Assembly (NCBI RefSeq): GCF_030272615.1
Contig: NC_081414.1
Coordinates: forward strand, 816,894,396 to 816,958,395
Direction: 5' to 3'
DNA from: Cryptomeria japonica
Lineage: Eukaryota > Streptophyta > Pinopsida > Cupressales > Cupressaceae
DNA length: 64,000 nt
In this document: in pieces, positions 20,811 to 32,640 of the stretch
How the letters are laid out: the number at the start of each line of letters is the position of its first letter
How positions within the stretch are numbered: the stretch's first letter is position 1
Made by a program: the position numbers and the translations under genes
The notes under the pieces: generated by a model
What the model saw: the letters and a program-made list of their open reading frames with translations, nothing else
Databases searched by the model: none
What the model was told of the DNA's origin: nothing

Positions 20811-22974
20811 GTAATGTCATAATTTCTGTGAAGCAAAGACCACGGCGAGACATGCATGCTTGATTGGTGTGTAGTTTAGCTCATATCCCACCAATGTGCG
20901 ACTGATATAGTATACTGCCTTTTCCTTACCCTCAGCAATTTGTTGTGCTAAGAGTGCCCCCAGTGTTGTTGGAGTAGCTGATATGTATAGTAACAGAGGC
21001 TGATTTGGAACTGGTGGCATCAAAACTGGCGGATTCAAAAGATAATCTTTGAGCGTCTGAAAAGCCTGTTGACAGTTATCATCCCATTTGAATTTGATGT
21101 TTTTATGTAGCAAGTGCTGAAAAGGATTACACTTATCTGCAAGTTGTGCTATGAATCTTCATATGGACTGGAGTCTGCCTTGTAAGGATCGAAGTTGACT
21201 GATATTTCTGGGTGGTGGCCTTGACTTTTGCTGGATCAGCTTCGATTCCTCTTTTGGACACAATGAATCCTAGGAGCTTCTCGGAGGTTACTCCAAAGAC
21301 ACATTTCTTGGGGTTTAATCTTACTTTGTATTTTTCCAACCGATCAAAGATGACTGAAAGTATGTCCAAATGCGTATCTTTATCTACTGATTTACCCAAG
21401 AGATCGTCAACATAATCTTCCACGGTTATGTGCATGAGATCATGAAAGATAGTAGTCATGGCTCTTTGATATGTAGCACCTGCATTTTTTAGCCCAAAGG
21501 GCATGACATTCCAGCAAAAATTTCCCCATGGACAAGTGAATGATGTTTTGTGTTGATCCTCATGTGCGATCCTTATTTGATTATAACCAGAAAATCCATC
21601 CATCAATGATAACATTTCATGACCTGTTGTGAGATCAACAATCAAGTCAATATTTGGTAATGGAAAGTCATCCTTTGGACAAGCTTTGTTGATGTCTCTA
21701 AAATCTGTACATATTCTGATGCTGCGATCCAGTTTACTGACAAGCACTAGATTGGAGATCCATTCAAGATAATCAATTAGGCGTATGAATCTGACATCCA
21801 ATAACTTCTCCAGCTCTGCTTTGACTAGTAATGCCACTTGTGGATGCATTTTTCTTAATTTCTGTTTCACTGGCTTTGCCCCCGGTTTAACCGTTAAATG
21901 ATCCATTACCAAATCCAGATCCAGTCCAGGCATATCAGCGTATGACCATGCAAAGTTGATTTGTCGTTCTTTGAAGAAACTTATGAATTTTGACCTTTCA
22001 GACTCTGTCAATGATTGAGCCAGAAATATGTTGTGTGGAACCTCTTTTGTACCAATGTTTGTTGTGATAGTCTCTTCGACCAACATGGATGACTTTTCCT
22101 CATATGATGCTGGGAGAATGTCGAGGCTTCCATCTTCAGGTGCCTTAGAGAGGTTTTCACCCTCAGATACGTCCTTTCTTTTTACTTTTTTGGGGTCAGA
22201 CAGCGCCACCGTGTGGTTTTCGCCATCAGACCCTTGGTTTGTTCTTATTTTCACATTTTTGCGACTGGAAGGTCCGACACCCTCACCAAAATATGCCATG
22301 TTGTTGAGTTCTATAGTGTATCCTGCTTTATGGTCCCCAGGGGGAAGATTGTCTCATATGCCAAGATAGTCAATAATAGCTTCATCATTTTGGAATGTGT
22401 CAAATTGTGCTGGTCCTTCATGATCCTTGTCAATGAGTTGGTGGTGAACAAGGGGAAGGCCTTTAATGTCTTTGGAGTTAGCAGGGCTAAGAGTGAAGAT
22501 GTGGTTATATTCGGGTATATCAAGTTGATCGTCGAGGTCATCGATAACACTCTCCTCGTCAGTTTCAATCACGAGCGAATCCAAATTGTCATCACTAGTA
22601 GCACATTCTGGGATAGGTGTTCTCATCCTGTGTGATTTCAACCTAGAACCTTGAGACAAAGACTATGTGGCATCCTCATAGGTTGTTTCTTGACCAACTC
22701 TTAACTTTTTATAAAATTCCTCTTCTTCTGTGGGTTCATCTGGCTCTCTAAATGTCTCGGTGAGCTCATAATCACTGGAGGATTTGTCTGAACCCCATTC
22801 CTATTCGTTGGAGTCTGTGGAATAGCGATCCTCTTGTTGAATTTTGGTAGCTTTGATTTGTAATGCTTCTTCTATCCTTTTAGTGTGGATCTTGGAAGTC
22901 AGAAAATCAAGTCCCTTCGAGCATTCCCTTTTTACAGTCAATTCAGGTTGTAAAGGTTCCATGATGCCTTCCTT
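20811..22974 (-). pseudogene. Element G linker, reverse transcriptase and first RNase H
   Basis: From 22974 an acidic linker of about 225 codons (DEPTEEEEFYKKLRVGQ) continues the protease frame, then the RT begins: KLRKMHPQVA, FRDINKACPKDDFPLPNID, SGYNQIRI, MPFGLKNAGATYQRAM and the YVDD active site. A frameshift at about 21190 is followed by the Ty3-type RNase H (KFKWDDNCQQAFQTLK, YISATPTTLGALLAQ). Stops fall in the linker and after the RNase H. Frame and order match a long Tat polyprotein. Confidence 0.92.
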
Positions 22975-24087
22975 TCATAACCCAAGAGGGGTTTTTCCAT
23001 CATACCCAAATTTTTGTAGAATCTTGAAGCCTTTGCCATATTTCTCACAGGGTATATTGATGTGATCTTGTGTGTCATCTTCAATGTCTTTGTATAGCAT
23101 TTTGTATAAACCTTCCTCTTCCAGTTCGCCCCATCTTTGAAAGGTAGTAGGGTCCAATTCAAGTACCATGATGGTTATTTTCTTGTTAGGATGTGGTCTT
23201 CCATATTCTTTTGGGGAGCTCATGACTTGTCGTAAGTACATGATCTGATTCAAAGTGTATTCTCCCATACCTTTGTCTTGAAATTTGCCTTTAAGCTCAC
23301 CTTGCTTTGATGTCGAAGGTTTCAATGACTCAGGATCAATGTATGTCGAAGAAGGAACAGCTTCACGATTACTGGGAATGATGGTCTCAGTATGTGATCT
23401 CAGATTATTGCAATATATGAATGGATTAGGATCACCGTTAACTGTTACCTTGACTCCATTGTGAGGAAACTTAATGCATCGGTAATACATCGATGGGACT
23501 GCCTTCATTTCATGGATCCAAGGACATCCTAGCAATATATTATAAGTGAGGTCTAGATCCAGGACTTGACAAATCACATCCTTTGTAACTGGCCCAACTC
23601 TGAGAGGCAAGGTGACTGTGCCCTTGGATGAGTGTTCTTCATCATCATATTCCTTGATGGTGATTTGATTTGTTGAATTCACAACTTTATCAGAATATCC
23701 CAATTGTTTAATGGTGCTCAATGTACAAATGTTTAGACCAGCTCCTCCATCTATCAGGACTCACTTTATTCTATGTTTGTGTATGAAGGCTTCAACATGT
23801 AGTGGTGCATTATGTGGCTGACTTATGGAGGCATCATCAGCTTCTGTGAATGTAAGGGAATGTGGAATGAAAAGGTATCCCACCATGGCTTGAAACTGGT
23901 CTACATTCAGATCAGTAGGAACGGCAGTGTCTCTCAAGATTTTGTCAAGAATAGCTTTATGAGCGGGGGATATACATAGGAGCTCAAGAATGGAGATGAG
24001 CGCGGGTGTCTTCCCTAATTGTTCTATGAGGTCATACTTAGGTTTGGTTGATGAAGAAGCGATATTTTTAGTGGAGGCACCTGGCAA
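22975..24087 (-). pseudogene. Element G protease with a downstream G-patch-like segment
   Basis: Same frame as gag. The protease active site is VLIDGGAGLNICTL, with the usual flap-side ILLGCPWIHEMKAVPS. Close to the 3' end is GKGFKILQKFGYDGKTPLG, which fits a G-patch (Gly-rich nucleic-acid-binding motif), a segment known from some retroelement polyproteins. Stops occur at about 23759 and 22975. The protease would cut the polyprotein. Confidence 0.88.
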
Positions 24088-26316
24088 AGTAATTTTACCT
24101 CGACGAGTTGTAACATGACATTCAGAGGTAGGTTCGGAAGAAGATCCGACACCTCTTAGGACAATCTTGGGTCACTGGGTAGAACTCTCAGGAGTTTTGT
24201 CCTTGATGATAATAGTAGAAACATGATTGTCCAACGAGATGTGATTGATAGTTGAATCATAGTTGTAAGGTGCTCTAGTATAGTTGGCTTAATCATCTGT
24301 GGCTTTAGCTTTTCCCTTGTCATGCTTTGGGAATGGTTCCTTAAACATCTCATGTTCTTGATTGGATGAGTGTCCCTCAATCTCAATGTCACCTCTATCA
24401 ATGAGATCTTGTACAATGTTCTTCAGTCAATGACAATTTCCTATCTTATGACCCTTGCTCTTATGAAACTCACAATACTTATCATCATTCCACCAATTTG
24501 GTTTAACCTTTGGTTCATATGGAGGAAAATCTGGAACTATGATTACCTTATTCACCACTAACTTTTTGAAGACTGACTCAAGTGGTTCTCCCAATGGAGT
24601 GTACTTCCTTCGTGATCTAGAAGTTGTTTGAGTATTCACTTGATTGTTTGTAGAACTTGATCCCGAAAAGATGAATTTAGGTCGCACTTTATTGGCATCA
24701 ACAACACCATCATTGACTGTGTTCTTGTTTTTATTCCAAAATCTTGGCTTGTCTTTTCCTTTAAAGTCATCTTTGTTCTCCTTGAATATATTAATGACTC
24801 CTTGCTCAATTAGGACCTTTTCTATTGCTAAGCCGTTTTCAATAACGTCCCTGAAGGTGGACAAACAAGCTTTCCTTAGATCATAGCCAATGTCTTTGTT
24901 AACATTCTGGGTGAACATTTCTACCATTTGTTTCTGTGGAATTTCACAAGAGCATCTACTAGCTAGATTTCTCCATCTTTGTAAAAATGATGCAAAAGAC
25001 TCTCCCTCTTTTTGCTTGGTGTTGCACAAAGTAGTGACTGATATGTCTGTCTCTATATTGTAGGAGAAATGTTGAATAAATGTCTCTGCTAAGTCACCCC
25101 ATGACTTAATACCAGGTGGGAGTTGGGAGAACCATTCCATAGCTTGATCACCTAAGCTTTGTGGGAATAATCTCATCAAATATGTCTCTTTTGTTGCTAT
25201 CTCAATGCAAGCTGTGAAAAAATATCTCATGTGTGCCTTAGGATCCCCTTTTCCTCTATACTTATCAAATTTAGGCGTCACAAAGTGTGTAGGAAATGGA
25301 GGCATTGGAATGCTCTTGTCGAATGGATAAGGACATATATCTCTCATTGTGTATGTTGGCTTCGGTGTATTTATGTCCTCCATTTTCTTTTGTAAGTCCC
25401 TGATTTTTTGCTCCAAATTACTCTTAGGTGGAGATCAACTTCTTGAAGCATACCCCATGTTTGAGGCACCAATTGGAGGAGGAGCTTGTTGCATATATGG
25501 ATGATATTGATCATACACATGTTCATATGGAGGGGGTCTATAGTGATGCAGCATAAATGGAGCACTTGGTATAGATTAATTTTGAGGAACATCATATCTA
25601 TTTTGTCCATGTATACCATACTCTACAGGCATGTCATGTTCTATTGTATTGCCCCCAAATTTGACATGGGGTTTCCTTGTGTCCAAATTTTGAGTATGCC
25701 TTTGAATGTCCAATTTCTTTGGTTGATCCATAGCTTGAGTATGTGATTGAGCATATCTGTCAGCATAAGACTTCCATAATGGTCTGTGAAGGTGAGTATC
25801 ATATGCTTGACCATGTGTGTGTGGGACCTCTAGTTTTTGAAGCAAAGATGATGGTGATTCAGGTACCATATATGGTCCTCTATTTCCTCCACTATTAGGC
25901 CTCCTTTGATCCATGTTGGAGTGAGTTTGTTGCAAAGGTCGATTTTCCATTATTTGAGACATGTCAAAATCATGAGGTATCTTGGCTCCACTTTATGCCA
26001 TCATTTGTAAGAAGTATTGTCTATCCCTCCTCATTATTTCCTCAACCAACCGATTGAAATGGGGATTCATAATAGATTCTTCCACATCTACTGAATGTAT
26101 TGAAAAGTTGTCCATATTGTCATTGTGTGTAGCATTGTTATTTTTGGTGTCCGTGTTCTCAACATTTGGAATGTTTCTATAGACATCCATGTCAGGCAAT
26201 GTAGTGTGATCAGTGTTGAAAAATATATCGTTGTCATACTCATAAGAACTCATGTTTGCGGACTCTTGAGCCTCTTTAGTTTCTCTCCTAGATTTTTGAA
26301 GAAGGGTTTCAACCAT
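24088..26316 (-). pseudogene. Element G gag
   Basis: Starts at ATG 26316 (MVETLLQKSRRETKEAQ). A Pro/His/Gln-rich N-terminal third is followed by a retrotransposon gag core (PTHFVTPKFDKYRGKGDPKA, EWFSQLPPGIKSWGDLAETF, KEGESFASFLQRWRNLASR) and a CEFHKSKGHKIGNC zinc motif near 24430. Five or more in-frame stops interrupt it, but the frame is kept through into protease. It forms the particle and binds RNA. Confidence 0.92.
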
Positions 26317-26802
26317 GAACTAGGTATTGACCAAGATGTGTAAGACTAGATGAAAATGAAAAAGAGTATGGAAGACCAAGAGTTGGATGGAGTGTAAATG
26401 AATCTGAGGTGTACTTGCAATGTCCAAAGTGTAAGACCAAGTATGTATGTAGTAGAGTAGGTGTGACTTCCAAAGAGAGGATAGTTTCTCTTGATGAGGT
26501 AAGTTGACCTTGACTCTAAGTAAGACCAAATGAGACCCAAAGGTAAGAAACCTTGATGAGGGACCACTTAGCAAAGTAATGTTGTATGTAGTGTGTTGAT
26601 AAAGTATAGTGAGGACAAGCAAGTGACCTTTGACTCAAGTTTAGACAAGTGTGAATGTAAAATGAAATGTGAAGCAATGATGGACTGTGTGAGACCCAAA
26701 GACAGGTTGAATGCTAGATGAAACCTGGAGAAACAACCTAGGATGCTCAAGAATTCCGAAACTGACTATGTTTGTTTGCTGGACTGTAAAAATTTTTGCA
26801 AT

Positions 26803-26958
26803 TCTGAACATAGACGCGCCTGTATACTTCATAGACGTAGTTCCCCGACATAGACGTGTCTCTATTCAACACATATGTTGTTATACACACAGACGCGATT
26901 CTGCCCTTCACAGACGCGCTTAGACAACACAAACGCGATTAAAACAGACACAGGCGCA
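26803..26958 (-). repeat. ~20-bp minisatellite, gag-proximal block
   Basis: About eight units with cores such as cagacgcg on the plus strand (CGCGTCTG on the coding strand), spaced near 20 bp. Confidence 0.75.
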
Positions 26959-28185
26959 GTTCTGTAAAATTTGTGCAATTTTTTTTTTTCAATCTGTGAA
27001 GTCATTTTGTTGTGACCAAATTTGACTGTTTGACTATTTTTCATGACAAGAGGACACAATGTTGATGAGGACTCAATGTTTGCAAGTGTCTAGACTCAAA
27101 ATGACTCCAAGAAAAAGTGTGTTGTTTGATGTAAAATTGTTTTGCATACACTTGAAGACACAAAAGACACAATGTTTTGCTGTTTGGTCTTGAATGTTTG
27201 AATGTTTAAAATAAGTCAAGCACAATTCTTATGGGTGGCCAAGACAATAGTTGTTGATCCCACATAGGGTTTTACCCCGGAGGCTACACTATTCAGAGTG
27301 GATACTTAGATGCTTGACCTCACTGGCTCCACCCTCGGCACTCACTTCTCGGGTCAGCCAAGCATCAGTCCCCATGAAAACTCCCCATGGTGAACTTTGT
27401 ATCTCTACTAAGAACCGTATGTGTGTGGGCCGCTACTAGAGGTCCGACCTCCTGCCCCAACAACTAGAAGGATTTGGGCTTCTAAAACAAAAAGGTGCTA
27501 GTAAGGGCATCCGCTCATGTGGCCATACATGTGGCACTTTCAGCTCTGTAAATACAGAAGGCTCCCAGCCGGCAGGGGTTACGCCCTACAAATGATCAAA
27601 TAAATTTGATCAAAAGGGTTTATGGGGAGACATAGTGTCGGTATGAACTAATCAACACACGTTATTCATAGTTTTCACCCTGAATACATTTGTTTATAGT
27701 GGTTCAAAAGAGGTGGGTTTTCCTCGCTACCACTTGGGTCGTTCTCTTCTCACTAGTAGTCCTAATGACCACATGGGAAGACATGCTCTCTAAAGATTAA
27801 ACAAAAAGAGCCTATTGCTCAAGACACAAAAGACAATGATTCAATTTTAGTGCACCAATGGAAGTGTTTGCTAGTCTATGAAAACAAGGCACACAATAAA
27901 AATCCAAAAAACCCTTGCCAAGGACCTGCAACAAAGATTTGTTAGTAGTTTGGGTTGTTTCAAATAATCACCCCTTCTTGCAAGCACACAAGTTAGGTAA
28001 ATTTTAAAACCCAAAAGACTTTGTGAAAATAGGGGCCATCAACAAAACATTTTGCTTTCAAGACAAGCTGCACCAATTTTGTTAGTGAGATCTGAAAATG
28101 TTAGCTCAAAATAACCCAGATCTGAAACCCTAAACGGAAAATCCAAAAATTGAATCAAAATAAAAATCCCAAAATTTGAAACTGC

Positions 28186-28480
28186 AGAACACAGATGCAG
28201 TTACCCTTGACGCAGACGCAGTTCTGAGACGCAAACGCGGTTCTATGAGACACAGACGCGACTATTAATCACAGACGCATCTATAAAACATAGACGCGTC
28301 TATAAAACATAGACACGGCTCCGGCAATCACAGACGCGATTCAAGGGCATAAACGCAAGTTCTGAAACCTGCAAAACAAAATGTTGCCTATAACACAGAC
28401 GCGATTTAAGTTGTCGCAAACGTGCCTGAAAATCAAAAATGCGATCCGAAAGCACACAGACACGGAATTACCAAAAAATA
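28186..28480 (-). repeat. ~20-bp minisatellite, PBS-proximal block
   Basis: About 13 units with cacagacgcg-type cores, for example at about 28251, 28271 and 28331. A short non-repeat gap lies near 28365. It is related to the arrays at 14495-14757 and 26803-26958. Confidence 0.78.
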
Positions 28481-28554
28481 TTGTCGAAAACGTCCGATCT
28501 ACAACTTCAAAATACAAAATCTGCAACAAGGAGGTTAAATGCAAAGGGACAAGA

Positions 28555-28572
28555 GTCCCATCGGGCGTGCCA
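28555..28572 (-). other. Element G primer binding site
   Basis: Minus strand TGGCACGCCCGATGGGAC, three bases (TTT) from the LTR end. Its position is that of a PBS. I cannot name the priming tRNA from memory. A short inverted repeat GGGAC/GTCCC overlaps its distal end. Confidence 0.7.
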
Positions 28573-28575
28573 AAA

Positions 28576-29340
28576 TGTATATGGTGAAAATGGATAACAA
28601 TAACAACAAAATTGAAAGGCTAAATGAATTCAACCACCAAAACCCTAGCCTAACAACAACAAAGATCCACCATAACATATGAAGATTACCTAAGACAATG
28701 CAAATCAAATGAAATCACAAAGATTATACCATCACATGTCCAATAGGGTTTTGATCTCCATTCTTCCTATCTCCATTGATTTTGCTTGATAAATTTGCTC
28801 TCAGATTTTATGTGCACAAGAGCTCAACAAAGAATGAAATGTGGTTGCAAGTAGGATCGTAGTGTAGCCAAGTCCTCAAGATTGTCGATTAGCGTTTGAT
28901 AATGAAGAAAGCATCTCCTTAAATAAAAGACACAATATGAAATGGAGGGATGAGATTGAGAGGTGTAAAAAGAGGTCGGCTATGATTAGAGGGTAGGTAG
29001 AGGAAATAATAAAATAATGAAAGAGGTAGGTAGTGTAAGAATTAAGAGATGAATGACATGTGTCATGTGTAGAAAAAGGCTAATGAATTAATTAAATAAA
29101 GATTTATTTAATTAATAGAAGAAATGGGATAATTAAATAAATAAGATATTTATTGAATTTTAGGAAAAGGATAATTTAAATAAATAAATGTATTTATTTA
29201 AATGAGAAATAAGGCTAGAAGAGGATAAATGAATTAATTAAATAAATAAAGATTTATTTAATTAATAGAAGAATTAGGCTAAAGTAATTAAATAAATAAA
29301 ATATTTATTTAATTAGACATGATAATTTTGGGTGTCTATA
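28576..29340 (-). repeat. Element G 5' LTR
   Basis: 765 bp, matching 13209-13974. The outer terminus is TA in place of TG (plus-strand tctata against tctaca), a single change. Followed by the TSD gtggc at 29341-29345. Confidence 0.93.
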
Positions 29341-29345
29341 GTGGC

Positions 29346-29491
29346 ATTCATAGATTTGGGAGTTACTTTGTAACTCCTCTCCTCATCTCTATTTAAGAGA
29401 TGTCTCCTCTCTCATTTCTTTTCAATGAAATTATTGTAAAGAGCTTCTTGCTCTCTCTCTCTCTCATTTTAGGTATTGCCTCATTCATAAT
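29346..29491 (+). repeat. Element A 3' LTR, part 2
   Basis: Matches about 766-912 of the 5' LTR, including the TATA-like ctatttaaga and CT-rich tract. It is cut by element C after ataat (29487-29491). Confidence 0.92.
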
Positions 29492-31005
29492 TGTTGGCAT
29501 ATGTGCAAGAGTATGATGACATGATGATATTGTATGTTGTCATTGATGTCAATATGTTGAGAAGTGAACTGATATATTGATGTTAAGCAATTAGCAAAGA
29601 GAATCGATATGGTGGTGTAAACCGGTATATGTACAATAGGTGAAGCGGTATGCTTGTCCAAGTGAACCGGTATGATGTTGTGAACTAGAACCAGTATGTT
29701 GGAATGAGAACCAATACATGGAATGTGGTAGGACTACCGGTTGGTAGTCTTAGCTTCAAGGTTTCTGACTGAAGTGTTCCAAGCCTGTGTGATTCAACCA
29801 ATGACATTGTGTGATGAGTTAGCATTGTAATGGAGATTAGATCATGTTGCCACGTTAGTGTTGTGCATGTGAAGGATCTTGCATGAAGGAGATTGATCCT
29901 ATCTACCTTGAGAATGTGTGAAGTCTTTGCAAACAGTGGAGAACAAGTGATGGGTTATCGCCTCCATGAAGCGGTGAAGAATGAACGATGGAGAATGTCT
30001 TGAGATCTGTTCAAGACCATTGTATTCAAATGCAAAGTGTTTAATGGTCAGGATTGAACTGATCAATTGCTTAACCTAAGTGTTTAGGGTTTAGGGTTTA
30101 TGTTGCTGACCTATCTATGTTCTATAAGGTCGATGTTGTGTTTCATGTTGAGGTTGTTGGAAAATGTTGTGTGTGTATCTAAGTACAAAGATATGTGATT
30201 CTTGCCAGGCCAGATAAGAGGATTGACACCTACATAGTGTGTGTGTAGAAGGAAGGAACTAAAGAAGGTCTGCATTGGCATTGAGTGCTATTACCAGATC
30301 ATTGTAATACCTGTTGATCTTTAACTGCTTCAACAATTAGAAAATCCCTTAACTGGGTAGCTTTAACCAACTTGCTGTAAATCCTTTAACAAGGTGACTC
30401 AAAGCCATTGAGTTCATCAAATCCTCTGACAAGGTAACCTCTAACAGGGTTTAACCCTTAAACGGGTATTCTAGCCATCCCTTAACCGGGTGATCCTTAA
30501 CAAGATAAGTTCCTAACAGAACCTATTGTAACAGTCTTTAACTGGAATAGGCTCCTAATAGAGCAGGCTTCTAAAGAGTTCAAAAATAGCTTGTGGGTAT
30601 TCATCCCCACCGTGGTTTTTCCTAGTTGGGTTTCCACATGAAAAATATGTGTGTCATATGTGATATCTTTTTCATGTGATGCTTTGTTGTTTTGTGTCAA
30701 GTGGTGAATCATGTTGATCTAGCAAGCTATTATATTTCTGATGATAGATTATCTATTTATGCATAAAGACAAAGTGGAAATGAGGGAGTAGGTTATGTGG
30801 AAAGCTAAGAAGATTGATCGGGTCATGTCTTTCATAGTTACACTATGTTTAAACGGTAGTAGTATGGTTTGGACCAGTGTTAGAGATTGCCAGTAGTTTA
30901 CAATCTACAATCAAACCGGTTCAGGAGAAGTTTTTGTACCTGTACTGATTCACCCCCCTCCTCTCAGTACCGGTTTGGTACTCACTTTTCATCATTGAGT
31001 TATCA
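29492..31005 (+). repeat. Element C LTR1
   Basis: TGTTGGCATATG...GAGTTATCA, 1,514 bp. It contains several ACCGGT sites and decayed forms, a degenerate array of Pro-codon-like cccttaaccgggt units at about 30345-30520, the conserved ccccaccgtggtttttc block near 30607 and a C-rich gattcaccccc block near 30950. Confidence 0.94.
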
Positions 31006-31007
31006 AT

Positions 31008-31019
31008 TGGTATCAGAGC
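31008..31019 (+). other. Element C primer binding site, copy 1
   Basis: TGGTATCAGAGC two bases after LTR1. Confidence 0.93.
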
Positions 31020-31079
31020 ATCCTTCTCCAGGTCCTTTGTGTTGTAAGCTTAACTGCTTGAGGGAAATATCCTATTGTA

Positions 31080-32640
31080 ATGATGAAGAGGGAAGGTCCA
31101 AAGTTCAAAAGAGATAACTTTAAAATATGGAAGGACAGAATGAAGATATGCATCAAAAGCATGGGTGCTCAACATTGGAGCTATGTTGAGAACGTTTATG
31201 TTATCCCTATTGGTACTCTCACCGATGACCAAAAGAGAGAGATTTAGGAGAATGGGCAAGTCATGGACGCCCTAATCAACAACTTATCTAACATTGAGTT
31301 TATTGATGTCCAGGATAAAGACAATCCCAAAGAAGTATGGGATACTCTTGAGAATATCTGTAGTGGTGATGAGCATGTAAAACAAGCTAAGGAAGAAAGC
31401 CTTAGAGGGAAGTTTGAAGACATGCAGATGGTTGAAGGTGAAACCATTGAACAATATGGAATATGAATCAAAACCGTTGTTGGAGATATCAAGAGTGCAG
31501 GTGGTAAAATATAAGATTCCACTATTGTTAGCAAAGTTTTGAGATCTCTATTACTGGTCTATGCAATAAGGGTTGCTACTATTCAGGAGTTGAGATCAAT
31601 AGACAAGACTAAGGTATCCCTAGACTCCATCATTGCAAAATTAACAACCTATGAGATTAATAGTTTTGATGGCAGTGGTCAGAAGACTGAATCAGCTTTT
31701 AGAGCATCTGCTGCAACATCCAGAAAAGGAAAAGAAGCAAGCACCAGTGGTGAACCAAGACATAGCAGAGAAATGGATGATGAAGAGATTCTGATGGAAT
31801 TTGAAGCTCTTCTTGCCAAGAGACTTCCTAAGGGAACTGACAAATACAAAGGTAGGATTCCTTTGAAATCCTTCTCTTGTAACCGGATAGGACACATCAC
31901 TATAAACTATCCTAATGGTGATAGCAAGGACAAACCGAAAAGGTTCAAGAAATTCAAAGGAGGAAACCGAAGAAACTATTTTGTAGCAGTTGATGAAGGT
32001 GTCACAGATGAGGAATCAGAAGATGAAGAAGATGAAGATATTGTGTTTGTTGCAATCAAGGAGGATGTGTTAGACAAGAAGGCTCTTGTCTCCCAATTTA
32101 ATAATTCCAATGAGTGGATTATTGACAGTGGTTTCTCTCACCATATGACTGGTGATCGAAGGAAGTTTATATCCCTAGAAGAGTATGATGGTGGTGTGGT
32201 TCATTTTGGTAATGATGCACCATGTATGGTCAAAGGTAGAGGGTCCATCCCTCTAAATGGAAAGAGCAGTGTTGACAATGTGTATTGGGTGGAATGTCTT
32301 AGACATAATCTATTGAGTATTGCCCAGTTGAATGATGGTGGACTCACTCTGGAATTCAAAAATGGAGTCTGCAAAATCAAAGGAAAGAATGGTGAACTGA
32401 TGGCCACCGATATGCAGACCAAAGGTAACTTATTTCAGCTGAATGCAAATATAAGTACATGTCTTATGGCTAAGTTTGATGATAGTTGGATATGGCATAG
32501 GAGACTCTGCCATGTAAACTTTGATAACATAGTAAAGGCTAGTAAGATCAAGGAAGTTAGAGTATTGTTGATGCTGAGCAAACCAGAAAATCCTTTGTGC
32601 AGGGAATGTCAACTGGGGAAAATGTCTTCCTCAACCTTCA
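31080..32640 (+). pseudogene. Element C copy 1 gag and protease
   Basis: ATG 31080 starts MMKREGPKFKRDNFKIWKD, followed by gag segments NPKEVWDTLENI and TKVSLDSIIAKLTTYEI. The zinc knuckle is degenerate (SFSCNRIGHITINYP, first and last Cys lost). Protease is WIIDSGFSHHMTGD, in which the expected Cys after DSG is Phe, and the integrase zinc region (HRRLCHVNF, CRECQLGK) follows. Stops lie at about 31245 (TAG where copy 2 has CAG), 31464 (TGA, shared with copy 2) and 31512. Confidence 0.9.

Larger units (their letters stand above)
26317..28554 (-). other. Element G leader with minisatellites
   Basis: About 2.2 kb of untranslated leader between PBS and gag. It contains GCGTCTGTG-core arrays (read on the minus strand) at 28186-28480 and 26803-26958, and a less AT-rich block at about 27240-27600. 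No ORF with coding character is seen. Confidence 0.75.
13209..29340 (-). mobile_element. Ty3/gypsy Tat-type element G with an antisense PMD gene
   Basis: A 16,132-bp element on the minus strand in the 3' LTR of A, with perfect TSD gtggc. Its 5' LTR is 28576-29340 and its 3' LTR 13209-13974. The PBS is at 28555-28572 and the PPT at 13975-13990. Gag-pol reads 26316 to 18810 on the minus strand. The second, archaeal-type RNase H between RT-RNase H and integrase places it in the Tat group. Between pol and the 3' LTR, on the opposite strand, lies a PMD gene (14319-17104). LTRs differ at roughly 20 of 766 sites by eye. Both genes are broken by stops. Confidence 0.95.

Noticed and set aside
21212-24886. 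Plus-strand ORFs within the G pol and gag region
   Set aside because: Shadows of the minus-strand polyprotein without motifs of their own.
18810-26316. Endogenous pararetrovirus
   Set aside because: Integrase, LTRs and TSD are present, and no movement or coat protein is seen. This is a gypsy retrotransposon.
28186-28480. Regular short repeats resembling a CRISPR array
   Set aside because: Units are degenerate, about 20 bp with no constant repeat and unique spacers, in a plant retroelement leader.
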